In this document: positions 7,386 to 17,165 of the stretch, one piece after another
Layout of the letters: every line of letters starts with the position of its first letter
How positions within the stretch are numbered: the first letter of the stretch is position 1
Assembly (NCBI GenBank): GCA_944390745.1
Contig: CALXQK010000009.1
Location: 1-64,000 of the forward strand
Direction of reading: 5' to 3'
Length of the DNA stretch: 64,000 bases
Source: an uncultured Duodenibacillus sp.
GTDB taxonomy: Bacteria > Pseudomonadota > Gammaproteobacteria > Burkholderiales > Burkholderiaceae_F
Translations under genes and position numbers: made by a program
The notes under the pieces: generated by a model
What the model was told of the DNA's origin: nothing
Seen by the model: the letters and a program-made list of their open reading frames with translations, nothing else
The model's database searches: none

Positions 7386-10300
7386 TCAAAGTCTTCGGAT
7401 CGACTCCCAGACCCGCGTCAGGCGCTTGACGCTCACCGGCATGGGCGTCTTGAGCTCCTGCGCAAAGAGCGACACGCGCAGCTCCTCGAGCAGCCAGCGA
7501 AATTCCGAGAGCCGTTCATCCACCCTGCCCCGGCGCTGCGAGACCTCACGCCGCCAGGCCGCCGCAAGCGTCTGGATCTCGGCCATGCGCGCGGCGTCGC
7601 GCGCGGGGTCGTTGCGCAGCTTCTCGAGCCGCACGTTCACCGCCCGCACGTAGCGCACGTAGTGGCGCACGTGCTCGTGCGGCACCGTGATCAGAAAGTG
7701 CGCGGGAAAGAGATCGCGCAGCTGCTGCTCGACGTCGCGCACCGCCTCGGGCCAGCCGCGCACGCTCTGAAGCCGTCTGGGCACCTGGCTCAGTTCGGCG
7801 GCCAGATCCTGCATGAGCCTCAGGTACTCGCCTCCGATCAGGGTGAGCCTGGCGCGCGCCTCATCCTTGCGCGCGCCGAAGCCCGCGGCGTCCACGGGCC
7901 AGGGCTGCTGCATGGCCGCGCTCTCGACGCTGGCGGCCACGACGTCCTCGATGAGCGACTCGGCGCTTTCAAAGGCATGCGCCGCGGGCTCCACGACCGA
8001 GCACTGCATCTGCACGCGCTGCAGTCCCGAGAGATTGCGCACGAGATAGCGCACCTGCTCCCTGAGCTGCAGCATGAAGAGGCGCCGCAGGCCGGCGCGA
8101 TGCGCTCTTCTGGCCTCGTCGAGATCGTCAAACACCTCAAGCGAGCAGTCCTCGCCCCGGTCCACAAGCGCCGGATGTCCGATCAGCGTACGGCCGCCGC
8201 GCTTGATCTCCATGAGCTCGGGCAGCTCGCCGAAGGACCAGGTCGTGATGTGCTCGGCCAGATCCTCGGCAATCGAGGCGTCGGCCTGGGCCATCTGCTG
8301 AAAGGCGTCCTGCGCCTGGGCGCCGAGCTCCGAGCGCAGCTCGGCGAGACTGCGCCCCATCGCAAGCTGCCGGCCATGCTCGTCGACCACCTTGAAGTTC
8401 ATGAAGAGGTGCTTGGGCAGAAACTCCAGCTTGAAGTCGGTGCGCTCGCACGCCACGCGCGTCTGCTCGCGGATGTCGTCGATGAGCGCATCGATGAGCG
8501 GCCTGGCGCCCTGCTGCACGCCGCCGGTGCGGGCATAGAACCCCTCGGCATACTGGTCGATCGGCACGCAGTGGCGGCGATAGCGCTGCGGCAGCGACTT
8601 GATGAGGCTGCGCACCTTCTCCTTGAGCATGCCGGGAACAAGCCACTCACAGCGCACGGGATCAATCTGGTTGAGCGCAAAAATGGGCACCGTGAGCGTG
8701 ACTCCGTCGCGCGGGGCGCCGGGCTCAAAGTGGTAGGTGAGCGCCATCGACACGCCCGCCATCTCAAGCTTTTTGGGGAAGTACTCGGCCGTCACGCCGC
8801 TGGCGTCGTGACGCATCAAGTCCTCCTTCTTCAGAAAGAGAAGCTTCGGATCGGCGGCCTCGGCCGTGCGGCGCCACTTTTCAAAGGTCGAGCCGCCGAC
8901 GACCGAGGCGTCAAGCCGCTCGTCGTAAAAGCCGTAGATCGTCTCGGGATCCACGAGCACGTCCGGGCGGCGGGACTTGTTCTCAAGGTCGCGGATCTCC
9001 CGCACAAGCTTCTGGTTGTGCGCGAAAAACGGCGCCTTCGTCTCGAAGTCCCCCTCCACGAGCGCCTCGCGGATGAAGATCTCGCGCGCGGTCTTGGGAT
9101 CATGCGGCGCAAACTGCACGCGCCGCTGCGCATAAACCGTCATGCCGTAGAGCGCGCCGCGCTCAAAGGCCGTCACCTCGGCGCGCTTCTTTTCCCAGTG
9201 CGGCTCGCTCCAGCTCTTCTTGATCAGATGGCCGGCGGCGGCCTCCACCCATTCCGGCTCGATTTCAGCCACGCACCGGGCAAAGAGCCGGCTCGTCTCA
9301 ACCAGTTCAGCGGCCATCACCCAGCGGCCGGCCTTCTTTGCAAGCGACGAGCCCGGCCACACCCAGAAGTGAATGCCTCGCGCGCCCAGATAGGGCGGCG
9401 CCCGGAAGTCGGCGTCGAGCTGGCGCAGTCCGAGATTGCTCAAGAGCCCGGCCAGAAGCGAGCGGTGCAGCTCCTCGTACGTGGCCGGCTTGTCGTTGAG
9501 GCGCCAGCCGATCTCGGCGACAAGCTCGCAGAGCTGCCGCCAGACGTCGCGCCACTCGCGCATGCGCCGGGCCGAAAGAAAGACGCGGTGCAGCTGCTCG
9601 GTGAAAAGCCGGTTTGATGCCTTCCTGGCAAACGCATCCTCATACCACTGCCAGATGCGCGCATAGCTCAGAAAGTCGCTGCGCTCGTCATTGAAGCGCT
9701 TGTGCGCGGCGTCGGCCGCGTCCTGGGCCTGGACAGGCCGCTCGCGGGGATCCTGGATGGAAAGTCCCGAGACGATGATGAGCGCCTCGCGCAGCGCCCC
9801 GCGCCTGCTTGCCTCAAGCAGCATGCGGCCAAGCCTCGGATCCACGGGAAGGCGCGCAAGACTGCGGCCCGTTTCAGTGAGCTCTCCATCCTTGTCGATG
9901 GCATGCAGCTCGGAGAGAATCGCATAGCCGTCGGCAATGGCGCGGGCCGGGGGCGCCTGCACGAAGGGGAATTCGCGCACATCGCCAAGCCGCAGGCTCT
10001 TCATTCGCAGAATCACCGCCGCCAGGTTCGAGCGCATGATCTCGGGATCGGTGAAGTCGGGCCGCCGCGCCCAGCTTGCCTCGTCAAAGAGCCGGATGCA
10101 GATGCCGTTTGCCACGCGCCCGCAGCGGCCGGCGCGCTGATTGGCCGAGGCCTTGCTCACGGGCTCGATCAGCAGCTGCTCGACCTTGTTGCGGTACGAG
10201 TAGCGCTTGATGCGCGCCAGCCCCGTGTCGACCACGTAGCGGATGCCCGGCACCGTGATCGAGGTCTCGGCCACGTTGGTGGCAAGCACGATGCGCCGCA

Positions 10301-11807
10301 CGCCTGCGCTTTGAAAAACCCGGTCCTGGTCCTCGGCAGAGAGCCGGGCGTAAAGAGGCAGGATGTCGACCGTTCCCGGGCGATTGCGCCTTCTGAGAAC
10401 CTCGGAGGCCTCGCGGATCTCCCGCTCGCCGGGAAGAAACACGAGAATGTCGCCGCGGCCCGCCATCTGCAGCTCATCGCAGGCGTCGGCCACGGCATCC
10501 ATCAGCGTGCGGTCGTCGTCCTCATCGAGATCCTCCACCGGGCGGTAGCGAATTTCCACCGGATAGGTGCGCCCCTCAATCCTGTAGACGGGGGCGGCGA
10601 CGCCGTCGTGCGCAAAGTGCGCGGCAAAGCGCTCGGCGTCGATCGTCGCCGAGGTCACGATCACCTTGAGGTCGCGCCTGCGCGGCAGGATTCTCTTGAG
10701 ATATCCGAGCAGGAAGTCGATGTTGATCGAGCGCTCGTGCGCCTCGTCGATGATGATCGTGTCGTAGCGCCGCAAAAGGGGATCGGTCTGCGTCTCCGCA
10801 AGAAGAATGCCGTCGGTCATGAGCTTGATCGCCGCTCCGGGCATCGTCTTGTCGGTAAAGCGCACCTTGTAGCCCACAACCTCGCCCACCTCGGTGTTGA
10901 GCTCGCGGGCGATGCGCTTGGCAATGGAGCTCGCGGCAATGCGCCGCGGCTGCGTGTGGCCGATCATGCCGCGCGTTCCGCGGCCGGCGAGAAGGCAGAT
11001 CTTCGGCAGCTGCGTCGTCTTGCCCGAGCCGGTCTCGCCGCAGACGATGATCACCTGGTGGTTGCGCACGGCCTCGATGAGCTCCCCGGCGTGCTCGCTC
11101 ACCGGAAGTCCGGGCGCAAGCGTCACAGGGCAGGTCACGGGATTGGGAGCAACCCCCTGGCGCCCGGGCTCGCCCCGGGCCTTCTGCGCGGCCCCGGGCC
11201 TTGATGCCTGACCGGGCGCGGACTTGCCCTCCGACTGCGGCGCGGGCCTGGGCAAGGTCCCTGCCGCAGACGGCGGCGCGTCCCTGCGAACCGTCCTTCG
11301 AGCCGCAGCCGGACCGGCATCCCTGCCGGAGCGCTCCTGCTGCAGGGCAGCCTGCGGCGCGGGCTGCGGGGTCTTTCCCGCCGGCGTCCGGGGGCGGCGG
11401 GAAGCCAGGGCGTGCGCCGCAGGCCCTTGTGCGCTCGTGCGGCGCGCCTGGCGCTCGCCGGCTCCTGGAGTCTCGTCGAGGCCGCCCGCTGGCGCGGCCT
11501 GCGGCGCGCTTTTCTGCGCAGCCGCGCGCGGCTTGTCCGCAGAGCGGGCGAAAGATTCTCCGCCGGTCTGCCCGGGGGCCTTGCGCGGCTCATGGGCGCG
11601 CCGGGCCTCGGGCGCCTTGTTCGCTTCAGAGGCCTGCTGCTGCGCGCGGCGGCTGACCTCCTCGCGCACGCCGGCGTCGGCAAAGCGCATGGCGGCCGCG
11701 GATTTTTTCTGTGATCCCTGGGGCGCCGCGACGGCGCGGCGCACGTTGACGAGGCCTCGCAGCGCCTCAAAGGGGTTGCCGGAGGAATTGCTCGAAGAAG
11801 AAGCCAT
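7386..11807 (-). CDS. hrpA: ATP-dependent RNA helicase HrpA
   Basis: This is a 1473-residue DEAH-box helicase. Walker A GETGSGKT lies near residue 256, DEAH near 352 and the SAT motif (VTSATIDAERF) just after. The helicase C-terminal, HA2, OB and long DUF3418 regions fill the rest, as in HrpA, which helps rescue stalled ribosomes and processes mRNA. The first 225 residues are an Ala/Pro/Arg/Gln-rich low-complexity extension not found in the roughly 1300-residue E. coli protein; it is probably disordered and basic. No clear Shine-Dalgarno precedes the ATG at 11807, so the true start could lie further in, for example after the extension. The gene is divergent from argA. Confidence 0.92.
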   Translation of the reverse strand: MASSSSNSSGNPFEALRGLVNVRRAVAAPQGSQKKSAAAMRFADAGVREEVSRRAQQQASEANKAPEARRAHEPRKAPGQTGGESFARSADKPRAAAQKSAPQAAPAGGLDETPGAGERQARRTSAQGPAAHALASRRPRTPAGKTPQPAPQAALQQERSGRDAGPAAARRTVRRDAPPSAAGTLPRPAPQSEGKSAPGQASRPGAAQKARGEPGRQGVAPNPVTCPVTLAPGLPVSEHAGELIEAVRNHQVIIVCGETGSGKTTQLPKICLLAGRGTRGMIGHTQPRRIAASSIAKRIARELNTEVGEVVGYKVRFTDKTMPGAAIKLMTDGILLAETQTDPLLRRYDTIIIDEAHERSINIDFLLGYLKRILPRRRDLKVIVTSATIDAERFAAHFAHDGVAAPVYRIEGRTYPVEIRYRPVEDLDEDDDRTLMDAVADACDELQMAGRGDILVFLPGEREIREASEVLRRRNRPGTVDILPLYARLSAEDQDRVFQSAGVRRIVLATNVAETSITVPGIRYVVDTGLARIKRYSYRNKVEQLLIEPVSKASANQRAGRCGRVANGICIRLFDEASWARRPDFTDPEIMRSNLAAVILRMKSLRLGDVREFPFVQAPPARAIADGYAILSELHAIDKDGELTETGRSLARLPVDPRLGRMLLEASRRGALREALIIVSGLSIQDPRERPVQAQDAADAAHKRFNDERSDFLSYARIWQWYEDAFARKASNRLFTEQLHRVFLSARRMREWRDVWRQLCELVAEIGWRLNDKPATYEELHRSLLAGLLSNLGLRQLDADFRAPPYLGARGIHFWVWPGSSLAKKAGRWVMAAELVETSRLFARCVAEIEPEWVEAAAGHLIKKSWSEPHWEKKRAEVTAFERGALYGMTVYAQRRVQFAPHDPKTAREIFIREALVEGDFETKAPFFAHNQKLVREIRDLENKSRRPDVLVDPETIYGFYDERLDASVVGGSTFEKWRRTAEAADPKLLFLKKEDLMRHDASGVTAEYFPKKLEMAGVSMALTYHFEPGAPRDGVTLTVPIFALNQIDPVRCEWLVPGMLKEKVRSLIKSLPQRYRRHCVPIDQYAEGFYARTGGVQQGARPLIDALIDDIREQTRVACERTDFKLEFLPKHLFMNFKVVDEHGRQLAMGRSLAELRSELGAQAQDAFQQMAQADASIAEDLAEHITTWSFGELPELMEIKRGGRTLIGHPALVDRGEDCSLEVFDDLDEARRAHRAGLRRLFMLQLREQVRYLVRNLSGLQRVQMQCSVVEPAAHAFESAESLIEDVVAASVESAAMQQPWPVDAAGFGARKDEARARLTLIGGEYLRLMQDLAAELSQVPRRLQSVRGWPEAVRDVEQQLRDLFPAHFLITVPHEHVRHYVRYVRAVNVRLEKLRNDPARDAARMAEIQTLAAAWRREVSQRRGRVDERLSEFRWLLEELRVSLFAQELKTPMPVSVKRLTRVWESIRRL

Positions 11808-11994
11808 GAGACAACAAAACGTCTTGAATCTGGGCCGGCCGCGGCGCCCGGGGCGGCACGGTCTGCTCCCGCGCGCGGCCTGCGAATTGTTTGCTATGCT
11901 TTGCGCACTTTTTCAAGTGCGGGCGCAGGGCGCCCTTTGCCGGGCGTGGACGCCCCGGCGGTCTTGCGCCGCATTGCTTGGTGAATACGGCTCC

Positions 11995-13362
11995 ATGCCT
12001 CAACCAGAACCTTCCCTGCATATCAACGTTCCCACGCTCACCGAGCCCGGGACCGAAGAGCTTCCCCAGTGGGTCGCGTGGCTGCGCAGCTTTGCTCCCT
12101 ACGTGCACCTGCACCACGGCCGCACCTTCGTCATCAGCTGCGCGGGCGAGGCCGTCGCCGATGAAAAACTCCTCAACCACCTGGTGATGGACATCAGCCT
12201 CATTGCGAGCATGGGCATCCGCATCGTGCTTGTGGCGGGCTCGCGCCCGCAGATCGAGGCGCTCATGAAGCTGCACGGTCTGGAGGGGAAATTCTACAAG
12301 GGCGTGCGCATCACCGATCCCGCAGCGCTCGAATGCGTCAAGGAGGCCTGCGGCGAGACGCGCTTTAATCTTGAGGCCGCCTTCTCGCAGGGCCTGCCCA
12401 ACACCCCCATGCAGCATTCGCGGGTGAAGGTTGTCTCGGGCAACTTCGTCACCGCCAGCCCGCTGGGCGTCATCGACGGCATCGACCATCAGCACACGGG
12501 CGTCGTGCGCAAGGTCGACGCCGAGAGCATCACCGACCTTCTGTCGCGCAACAACATCGTGCTCGCAAGTCCCTTCGGCTTTTCGCCGACGGGCGAGGCG
12601 TTCAACATCACCACCGAGGACGTGGCCACGTCCATTGCCGTGGCCATCGGCGCCGACAAGCTCATTCTTTCGGTCGGCGTGCCCGGCGTGCGCGTCAACG
12701 GCGTGGTCGAGCAGGACCTCACCGCAAACCGCGCGCAAAAGCTCATCGACGAGCGCAGCGTCGATGACGAGGACGTCTACAACCTCGGCTTTGCGCTGCG
12801 CGCCGTCAAGGGCGGGGTCGACCGCGTGCACATCATTCCCTACGCCCTCGACGGAGGGCTGCTCGCGGAACTCTTCACCCACGACGGCGTGGGCACGATG
12901 GTTGCGCAGGAAAACATGGAGTCGATCCGCGAGGCGGGCATCGACGACGTGGGCAGCCTCATCAGCCTGCTTGAGCCCTTTGAGCGCGAGGGCATCCTCG
13001 TGCGGCGCCCGCGCGAGAAGATTGAGCGCGAGATCGAGCACTTCACCGTCCTCGAGCACGACGGCATCATCTACGGATCGGCCGCGCTCTATCCCTACCC
13101 CGAGGCTAAAATCGGCGAAATGGCCGCCGTGGCCGTTCATCCGGACTATCAGGGCGCGGGCGACGGCGACAGGCTGCTGCGGCGCATCGAGCAGCGCGCC
13201 CGCGAGGCCGGGCTCACGCGCATCTTCGTGCTCACCACGCGCACGGCGCACTGGTTCATCAAGCGCGGCTTTGAACCGGCCGCCGTCGAGAGCCTTCCCA
13301 TTGAAAAGCAGCGCATGTACAACTGGAACCGCCGCTCGCAGATTCTGATCAAGAAGCTCTAG
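11995..13362 (+). CDS. argA: N-acetylglutamate synthase (classical, kinase-GNAT fusion)
   Basis: The protein is 455 residues. An amino-acid-kinase domain (about 20-290, with VLVAGSRPQIEALM and the ITTEDVATSIAVAIGADKLI region) is followed by a GNAT acetyltransferase domain (about 300-455, with AAVAVHPDYQGAGDGDRLL as the acetyl-CoA loop). This is the classical ArgA layout. ArgA makes N-acetylglutamate from glutamate and acetyl-CoA, the first step of arginine synthesis, and is inhibited by arginine through the kinase-like domain. The ATG at 11995 gives the normal family length; the frame is open further upstream but codes for low-complexity sequence there. A TATGCT -10-like element lies about 95 bases upstream. 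Confidence 0.93.
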   Translation: MPQPEPSLHINVPTLTEPGTEELPQWVAWLRSFAPYVHLHHGRTFVISCAGEAVADEKLLNHLVMDISLIASMGIRIVLVAGSRPQIEALMKLHGLEGKFYKGVRITDPAALECVKEACGETRFNLEAAFSQGLPNTPMQHSRVKVVSGNFVTASPLGVIDGIDHQHTGVVRKVDAESITDLLSRNNIVLASPFGFSPTGEAFNITTEDVATSIAVAIGADKLILSVGVPGVRVNGVVEQDLTANRAQKLIDERSVDDEDVYNLGFALRAVKGGVDRVHIIPYALDGGLLAELFTHDGVGTMVAQENMESIREAGIDDVGSLISLLEPFEREGILVRRPREKIEREIEHFTVLEHDGIIYGSAALYPYPEAKIGEMAAVAVHPDYQGAGDGDRLLRRIEQRAREAGLTRIFVLTTRTAHWFIKRGFEPAAVESLPIEKQRMYNWNRRSQILIKKL

Positions 13363-13413
13363 CGCACCGGACTTTCAGTGCTTTCAAACTTTTTGCAAGG
13401 AGTACCCCACGTC

Positions 13414-13683
13414 ATGGCACGCATGGTTCACTGCGTCAAACTCAACAAGGACGCCCCCGGACTTCCCTATCCGCCCGTTCCCGGCGAACTCGGCAAGCGC
13501 ATCTGGGCGCAGGTGAGCGCCGAGGCCTGGGAGGAGTGGAAGAAGCTGCAGACGATGATGATCAACGAGTACGGCCTCAACTGCGCCGACCCCCAGGTGC
13601 GAAAGCACCTCATGGAGCAGTGCGAGAACTACTTCTTCGGCAAGGGCGTTGATCCCGTCCCCAACCACGTTCCGGTGCAGTAG
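13414..13683 (+). CDS. yggX: Fe(2+)-trafficking / oxidative damage protection protein YggX
   Basis: The product is 89 residues, the usual length for this family. Characteristic segments are present: HCVKL at the start with one conserved Cys, PGELGKRIW, EAWEEWKKLQTMMINEYGLN and the C-terminal ENYFFGKG. YggX is proposed to protect Fe-S clusters and assist labile iron handling. The start at 13414 is supported by AAGGAG upstream (13397-13402); an in-frame codon 12 residues earlier would add sequence not seen in the family. It follows argA by about 50 bases on the same strand and is closed by a hairpin shared with rpiA. Confidence 0.9.
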   Translation: MARMVHCVKLNKDAPGLPYPPVPGELGKRIWAQVSAEAWEEWKKLQTMMINEYGLNCADPQVRKHLMEQCENYFFGKGVDPVPNHVPVQ

Positions 13684-13724
13684 CCGCCCTTCCTTTTTTT
13701 CTTTTCGCGCTGCGCGCAAAGAAG

Positions 13725-13791
13725 AAAAAAAGCCGCGCAAGGCCCGCTTTTTCCAGGACTTTCACCTCGAGACGGGCCGCGCGGCTTTTTT
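13725..13791. terminator. bidirectional terminator between yggX and rpiA
   Basis: AAAAAAGCCGCGC pairs with GCGCGGCTTTTTT, extended by GGCCCG/CGGGCC, around a long loop. The convergent genes on both sides can share it. A second A/T-rich inverted repeat (13692-13731) overlaps its left edge. Confidence 0.65.
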
Positions 13792-13813
13792 GTCGTCCGA
13801 AGAAGGCGGGCCT

Positions 13814-14473
13814 CTAGCCGCGCGCGGTGCGCACGACGCCCTGCGGGGTGCCGAGCAGCAGCACGTCGGCGCCGCGCCGTGCGAAAAGCCCCACGGTCAC
13901 CACGCCGGGGATGGCGTTGATCTGGTCCTCAAGCGCCTTCGGATCGGTGATGCGCAGGCCGTGAACGTCAAGGATGCGGTTGCCGTTGTCGGTCGTAAAG
14001 TCGCGCTCGCGCGGGTCTCCTCCCAGGGCGCGAAGCGCGCGGGCGACGACGCCGAGCGCCATCGGGATCACCTCCACGGGCAGCGCAAAGGCGCCGAGCA
14101 CGTCGACCTTCTTGCTTGCGTCGGCGATGCACACGAAGCGCCTTGCGGCCGAGGCCACGATCTTTTCACGGGTGAGCGCGCCGCCGCCGCCCTTGATCAT
14201 CGCAAAGTCGGCATTGATCTCATCGGCGCCGTCGACGTACACGCCGATCGACTCGACCTCGTTGAGGTCAAGCACGCGGTAGCCGAGCGCCTCGAGCTTC
14301 TTGGTCGAGCGCACCGAGCTCGACACGCAGGCCGGAATCGACTTGCCGCTCGCCTTGAGCGCGTCAATAAAAAAGTCCACCGTCGAGCCCGTGCCCACGC
14401 CGAGGATCTCGCCCTCGACAACCTCATCGACCGCAGCCCGCGCCACGAGCTGCTTCAATTCGTCCTGCGTCAT
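13814..14473 (-). CDS. rpiA: ribose-5-phosphate isomerase A
   Basis: The product is 219 residues, the normal RpiA length. Motifs are [15 protein letters not shown] near 25-40 (phosphate loop), the DGADEI catalytic loop near 80-86 and [12 protein letters not shown] near 95. RpiA interconverts ribose-5-phosphate and ribulose-5-phosphate in the pentose phosphate pathway. The ATG at 14473 has an AAGGAA Shine-Dalgarno; the frame stays open 46 codons upstream but that part resembles nothing. It is divergent from the sensor kinase gene. Confidence 0.95.
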   Translation of the reverse strand: MTQDELKQLVARAAVDEVVEGEILGVGTGSTVDFFIDALKASGKSIPACVSSSVRSTKKLEALGYRVLDLNEVESIGVYVDGADEINADFAMIKGGGGALTREKIVASAARRFVCIADASKKVDVLGAFALPVEVIPMALGVVARALRALGGDPRERDFTTDNGNRILDVHGLRITDPKALEDQINAIPGVVTVGLFARRGADVLLLGTPQGVVRTARG

Positions 14474-14724
14474 GATTGCTGTTCCTTGCGTTGTCTGCAG
14501 CATTGCCCTGCAGTTTCCCGGGTCGCGCGGACCGCACGAGGCGGCCGGGCGCGTCTGCAAGCCGCAAGTATAAGGAGCGGCGCATCTGGCGCACGGCATC
14601 TTCAAAAACATCCTGCAAACCGCCTAAACTAACGAGTGCCGGGATTCCCAGGGGCTGCGCACCCAAAACAAATCGCCCCGCATCGCGGCATGAGTTCCCC
14701 GTCTTGACACGATCACCGTTTTTT

Positions 14725-17145
14725 ATGCGTGAATCCGACCAGAGCGCCCAGATTGACGACAAGCTGCTTGAGCTCGTGAGCGGCGACGCGCGCTCCGTGA
14801 GCCGCCGCGGAATCTACATCACCTTCGGCGTGATCATCTTCGTGCTGCTTTTGTTCGCCTACGTTTCACGCTCGGTCAGCATGGAGACGCACAAGCTCGA
14901 GCTCGAGTCGCAGATTGCGATGACGCAGTCGGTCGCGCGGCAGATCGAGCGGCGGCTCGTCACGTTCTCAGACCGCATCAAGCTGCTCGTGCACCAGTAC
15001 CCGGGAGACTTCAGCTGCGAGCACGCCGCCGAGCTCTTTGACCGCTACGCGGAGTTTGCGGAACTCTCGCTTGTGAGCGCCGACGGCGTCGTGATCCAGA
15101 CCTGCCTGACGCCGCACGCGCTTGACACCGTCACGCACAAGGTCGCCGAGCAGATCTCCAACCCCGAGTCGCGCGAGGCGATCAAGAAGGCCCGCGAGCT
15201 GCAAAGCTCGGTCTACTCCCTGCCCTACGCCCGAAGCAAGAACGGCGTGTACTACACCGATCTCGTGCAGCCCTCGGAAAACGGGCGGCTCTACGTGGCG
15301 CGCATCGCCTTCTCGTCGCTGCTGTGGCAGTTCAGCCTGACGCCGCTTGACTACCGCTACAAGCACTCGCTGCTCATCAACGGCCGGGAGGTCACCGGCA
15401 TCACGGCCGACGGCGTCAACAAGAGCGTGGCGGCCACGCCGAGCGACAACATCCGCACCACCGCCCCGCTCACGCCCCTGCCCGAGGACGTGCGGCTGCT
15501 GACCGTCAACACCCAGATGGCCTCGGCCTACGGCCACACCAAGCTCGTGCTCGGCATCGTGCTCTTCGGCGGACTTCTCATTCTGGCCATGATCGGCGTG
15601 CTCATCTACCAGTACCGCCAGCTCAAGACCGAGGAGGCGCTGCGCGCGCGCATCATCGTGCAGCAGGCGATGAGCCAGTCCATCCTCGACGGCCTCATGG
15701 TGACCGACCGCCTCGGAAAGATCCTTTATACAAACCGCGCCTTCAACAAGCTCTTCAAGGATGCGCCGGGCGACGCGATCGGCATGCGGCCGCCCTACGT
15801 CTTCTGTCCGGACAGCGACCGCGTCTTTGAGTTTGACCAGTACCTCCAGGAGGGCGACAGCGGCGACATCGTCCGCGCCGAGTTCACCGCGCTGTGCAAA
15901 AACGGCGAGAGCTTCATCTGCCTGGCCGAGATCGTTCCCCTCAAGGCGCTCTACCCCGGGCAGGAGCAGCCCGGGTGGCTCGTGCGCCTGCGCGACGTCA
16001 CGCAGCAGAAGAAATCCCGCCACGCGCTTGCCATCGCCCATGAGCGCACGATCCGCGTGCTCGAGTCGATGGACTCGGCCGTGAGCGTGGCCACCGTCAC
16101 CAGCGCGGGCGACTGCGAGCTGCTCTACGCCAACGCCCGCTACATCGAGGTTTTCGGCAGCAGCGCCGCAGCGCACCAGCGGCTGACGGAGCTTGCCAAG
16201 AAGCAGGGGCCGATCGCCCACAGCGGCGCCGTCTACGACGTGCAGACGCGGCGGTGGTTCTACATCGGGGCGCGCAGCATCACGTGGATGGGAGGCCGGC
16301 AGGCCGAGCTGCTCACCATTCAGGACGTCACGGTGAAGAAGGAGCACGAGGAGATGCTCGAGCAGCAAAAGAAGAACGCCGAGCAGGCCTCGCGGCTCAT
16401 GACGATGGGCGAGCTTGCAAGCTCGCTTGCGCACGAGCTCAACCAGCCGCTTGCGGCCGTGCAGAACTATGCCTCGGCCACCCTCACCATGCTGCAGGCC
16501 GGAAAGCTCACCGAAAGCGACGTCGAGGCCGGCCTCAACAAGATCATCAACCAGACGCAGCGCGCCGCGCAGATCATCCGCCGCATCCGGGGCTTTGCCA
16601 AGCGCGGCGAGCTCGTGCGCGTGCGCACGCGCGTCGAGCGCATCCTCGACGAAACGCTTGAGCTTGCGCTCATGCAGGCCAAGCAGTTCGGCATGACCAT
16701 TGAGCAGGACATCCGCGACGCCGACCAGGAGCTTGACTGCGACCCGGTTCTGATCGAGCAGGTGCTCATCAATCTGCTCAAGAACGCCATGGAGGCAAGC
16801 CTTGCGACCGACTCGCGCACCGTGCGCCTGCGGGTGCGCCGCGAGGGCCGCACGATCTGCTTTTACGTTGAGGACCACGGATGCGGAATCTCTGCTGAAA
16901 CCGCCAAGAGAATCTTTGATCCGTTCTTTTCAACCAAGTCGACCGGCATGGGGATCGGTCTGAACATCTGCCGCTCAATCGTTGAAAACCATCACGGACG
17001 CCTCGTTTTCGAGCCCAATGCCGGGGGCGGTACAATATTTAAGCTTGCGCTTCCGATTGTCGTCGCGGCCGCAGGCATCAATTCCGCAATGGACGAAGCA
17101 GCACAAACCCAGAGCAATGGCGCCGGAACTCAGGCCGGCGCATAA
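14725..17145 (+). CDS. membrane sensor histidine kinase (DctS/FixL-like, with PAS domains)
   Basis: The kinase is 806 residues. Transmembrane helices lie near 29-50 and 270-292, enclosing a periplasmic domain of about 215 residues. Two PAS-like regions follow (about 310-430 and 440-540). The dimerisation and phospho-acceptor helix contains LAHELNQPLAAVQNYA near 570, and the ATPase domain shows N-box INLLKNAMEAS, DHGCGIS and GMGIGLNICRSI. The HELNQPL form of the H-box is typical of the FixL/DctS/TtrS group. That group often senses C4-dicarboxylates, oxygen or alternative electron acceptors in partnership with FixJ-type regulators. No transporter or reductase is adjacent, so the signal is open. 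The ATG at 14725 is just before the cytoplasmic N-terminus. Confidence 0.85.
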   Translation: MRESDQSAQIDDKLLELVSGDARSVSRRGIYITFGVIIFVLLLFAYVSRSVSMETHKLELESQIAMTQSVARQIERRLVTFSDRIKLLVHQYPGDFSCEHAAELFDRYAEFAELSLVSADGVVIQTCLTPHALDTVTHKVAEQISNPESREAIKKARELQSSVYSLPYARSKNGVYYTDLVQPSENGRLYVARIAFSSLLWQFSLTPLDYRYKHSLLINGREVTGITADGVNKSVAATPSDNIRTTAPLTPLPEDVRLLTVNTQMASAYGHTKLVLGIVLFGGLLILAMIGVLIYQYRQLKTEEALRARIIVQQAMSQSILDGLMVTDRLGKILYTNRAFNKLFKDAPGDAIGMRPPYVFCPDSDRVFEFDQYLQEGDSGDIVRAEFTALCKNGESFICLAEIVPLKALYPGQEQPGWLVRLRDVTQQKKSRHALAIAHERTIRVLESMDSAVSVATVTSAGDCELLYANARYIEVFGSSAAAHQRLTELAKKQGPIAHSGAVYDVQTRRWFYIGARSITWMGGRQAELLTIQDVTVKKEHEEMLEQQKKNAEQASRLMTMGELASSLAHELNQPLAAVQNYASATLTMLQAGKLTESDVEAGLNKIINQTQRAAQIIRRIRGFAKRGELVRVRTRVERILDETLELALMQAKQFGMTIEQDIRDADQELDCDPVLIEQVLINLLKNAMEASLATDSRTVRLRVRREGRTICFYVEDHGCGISAETAKRIFDPFFSTKSTGMGIGLNICRSIVENHHGRLVFEPNAGGGTIFKLALPIVVAAAGINSAMDEAAQTQSNGAGTQAGA

Positions 17146-17165
17146 GAAAAACACGGGAAGTATCT

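Noticed and set aside
7350-9617. 755-codon plus-strand open frame opposite hrpA
   Set aside because: A shadow frame caused by the third-position GC bias of hrpA; the translation is His/Arg/Leu-rich and resembles nothing.
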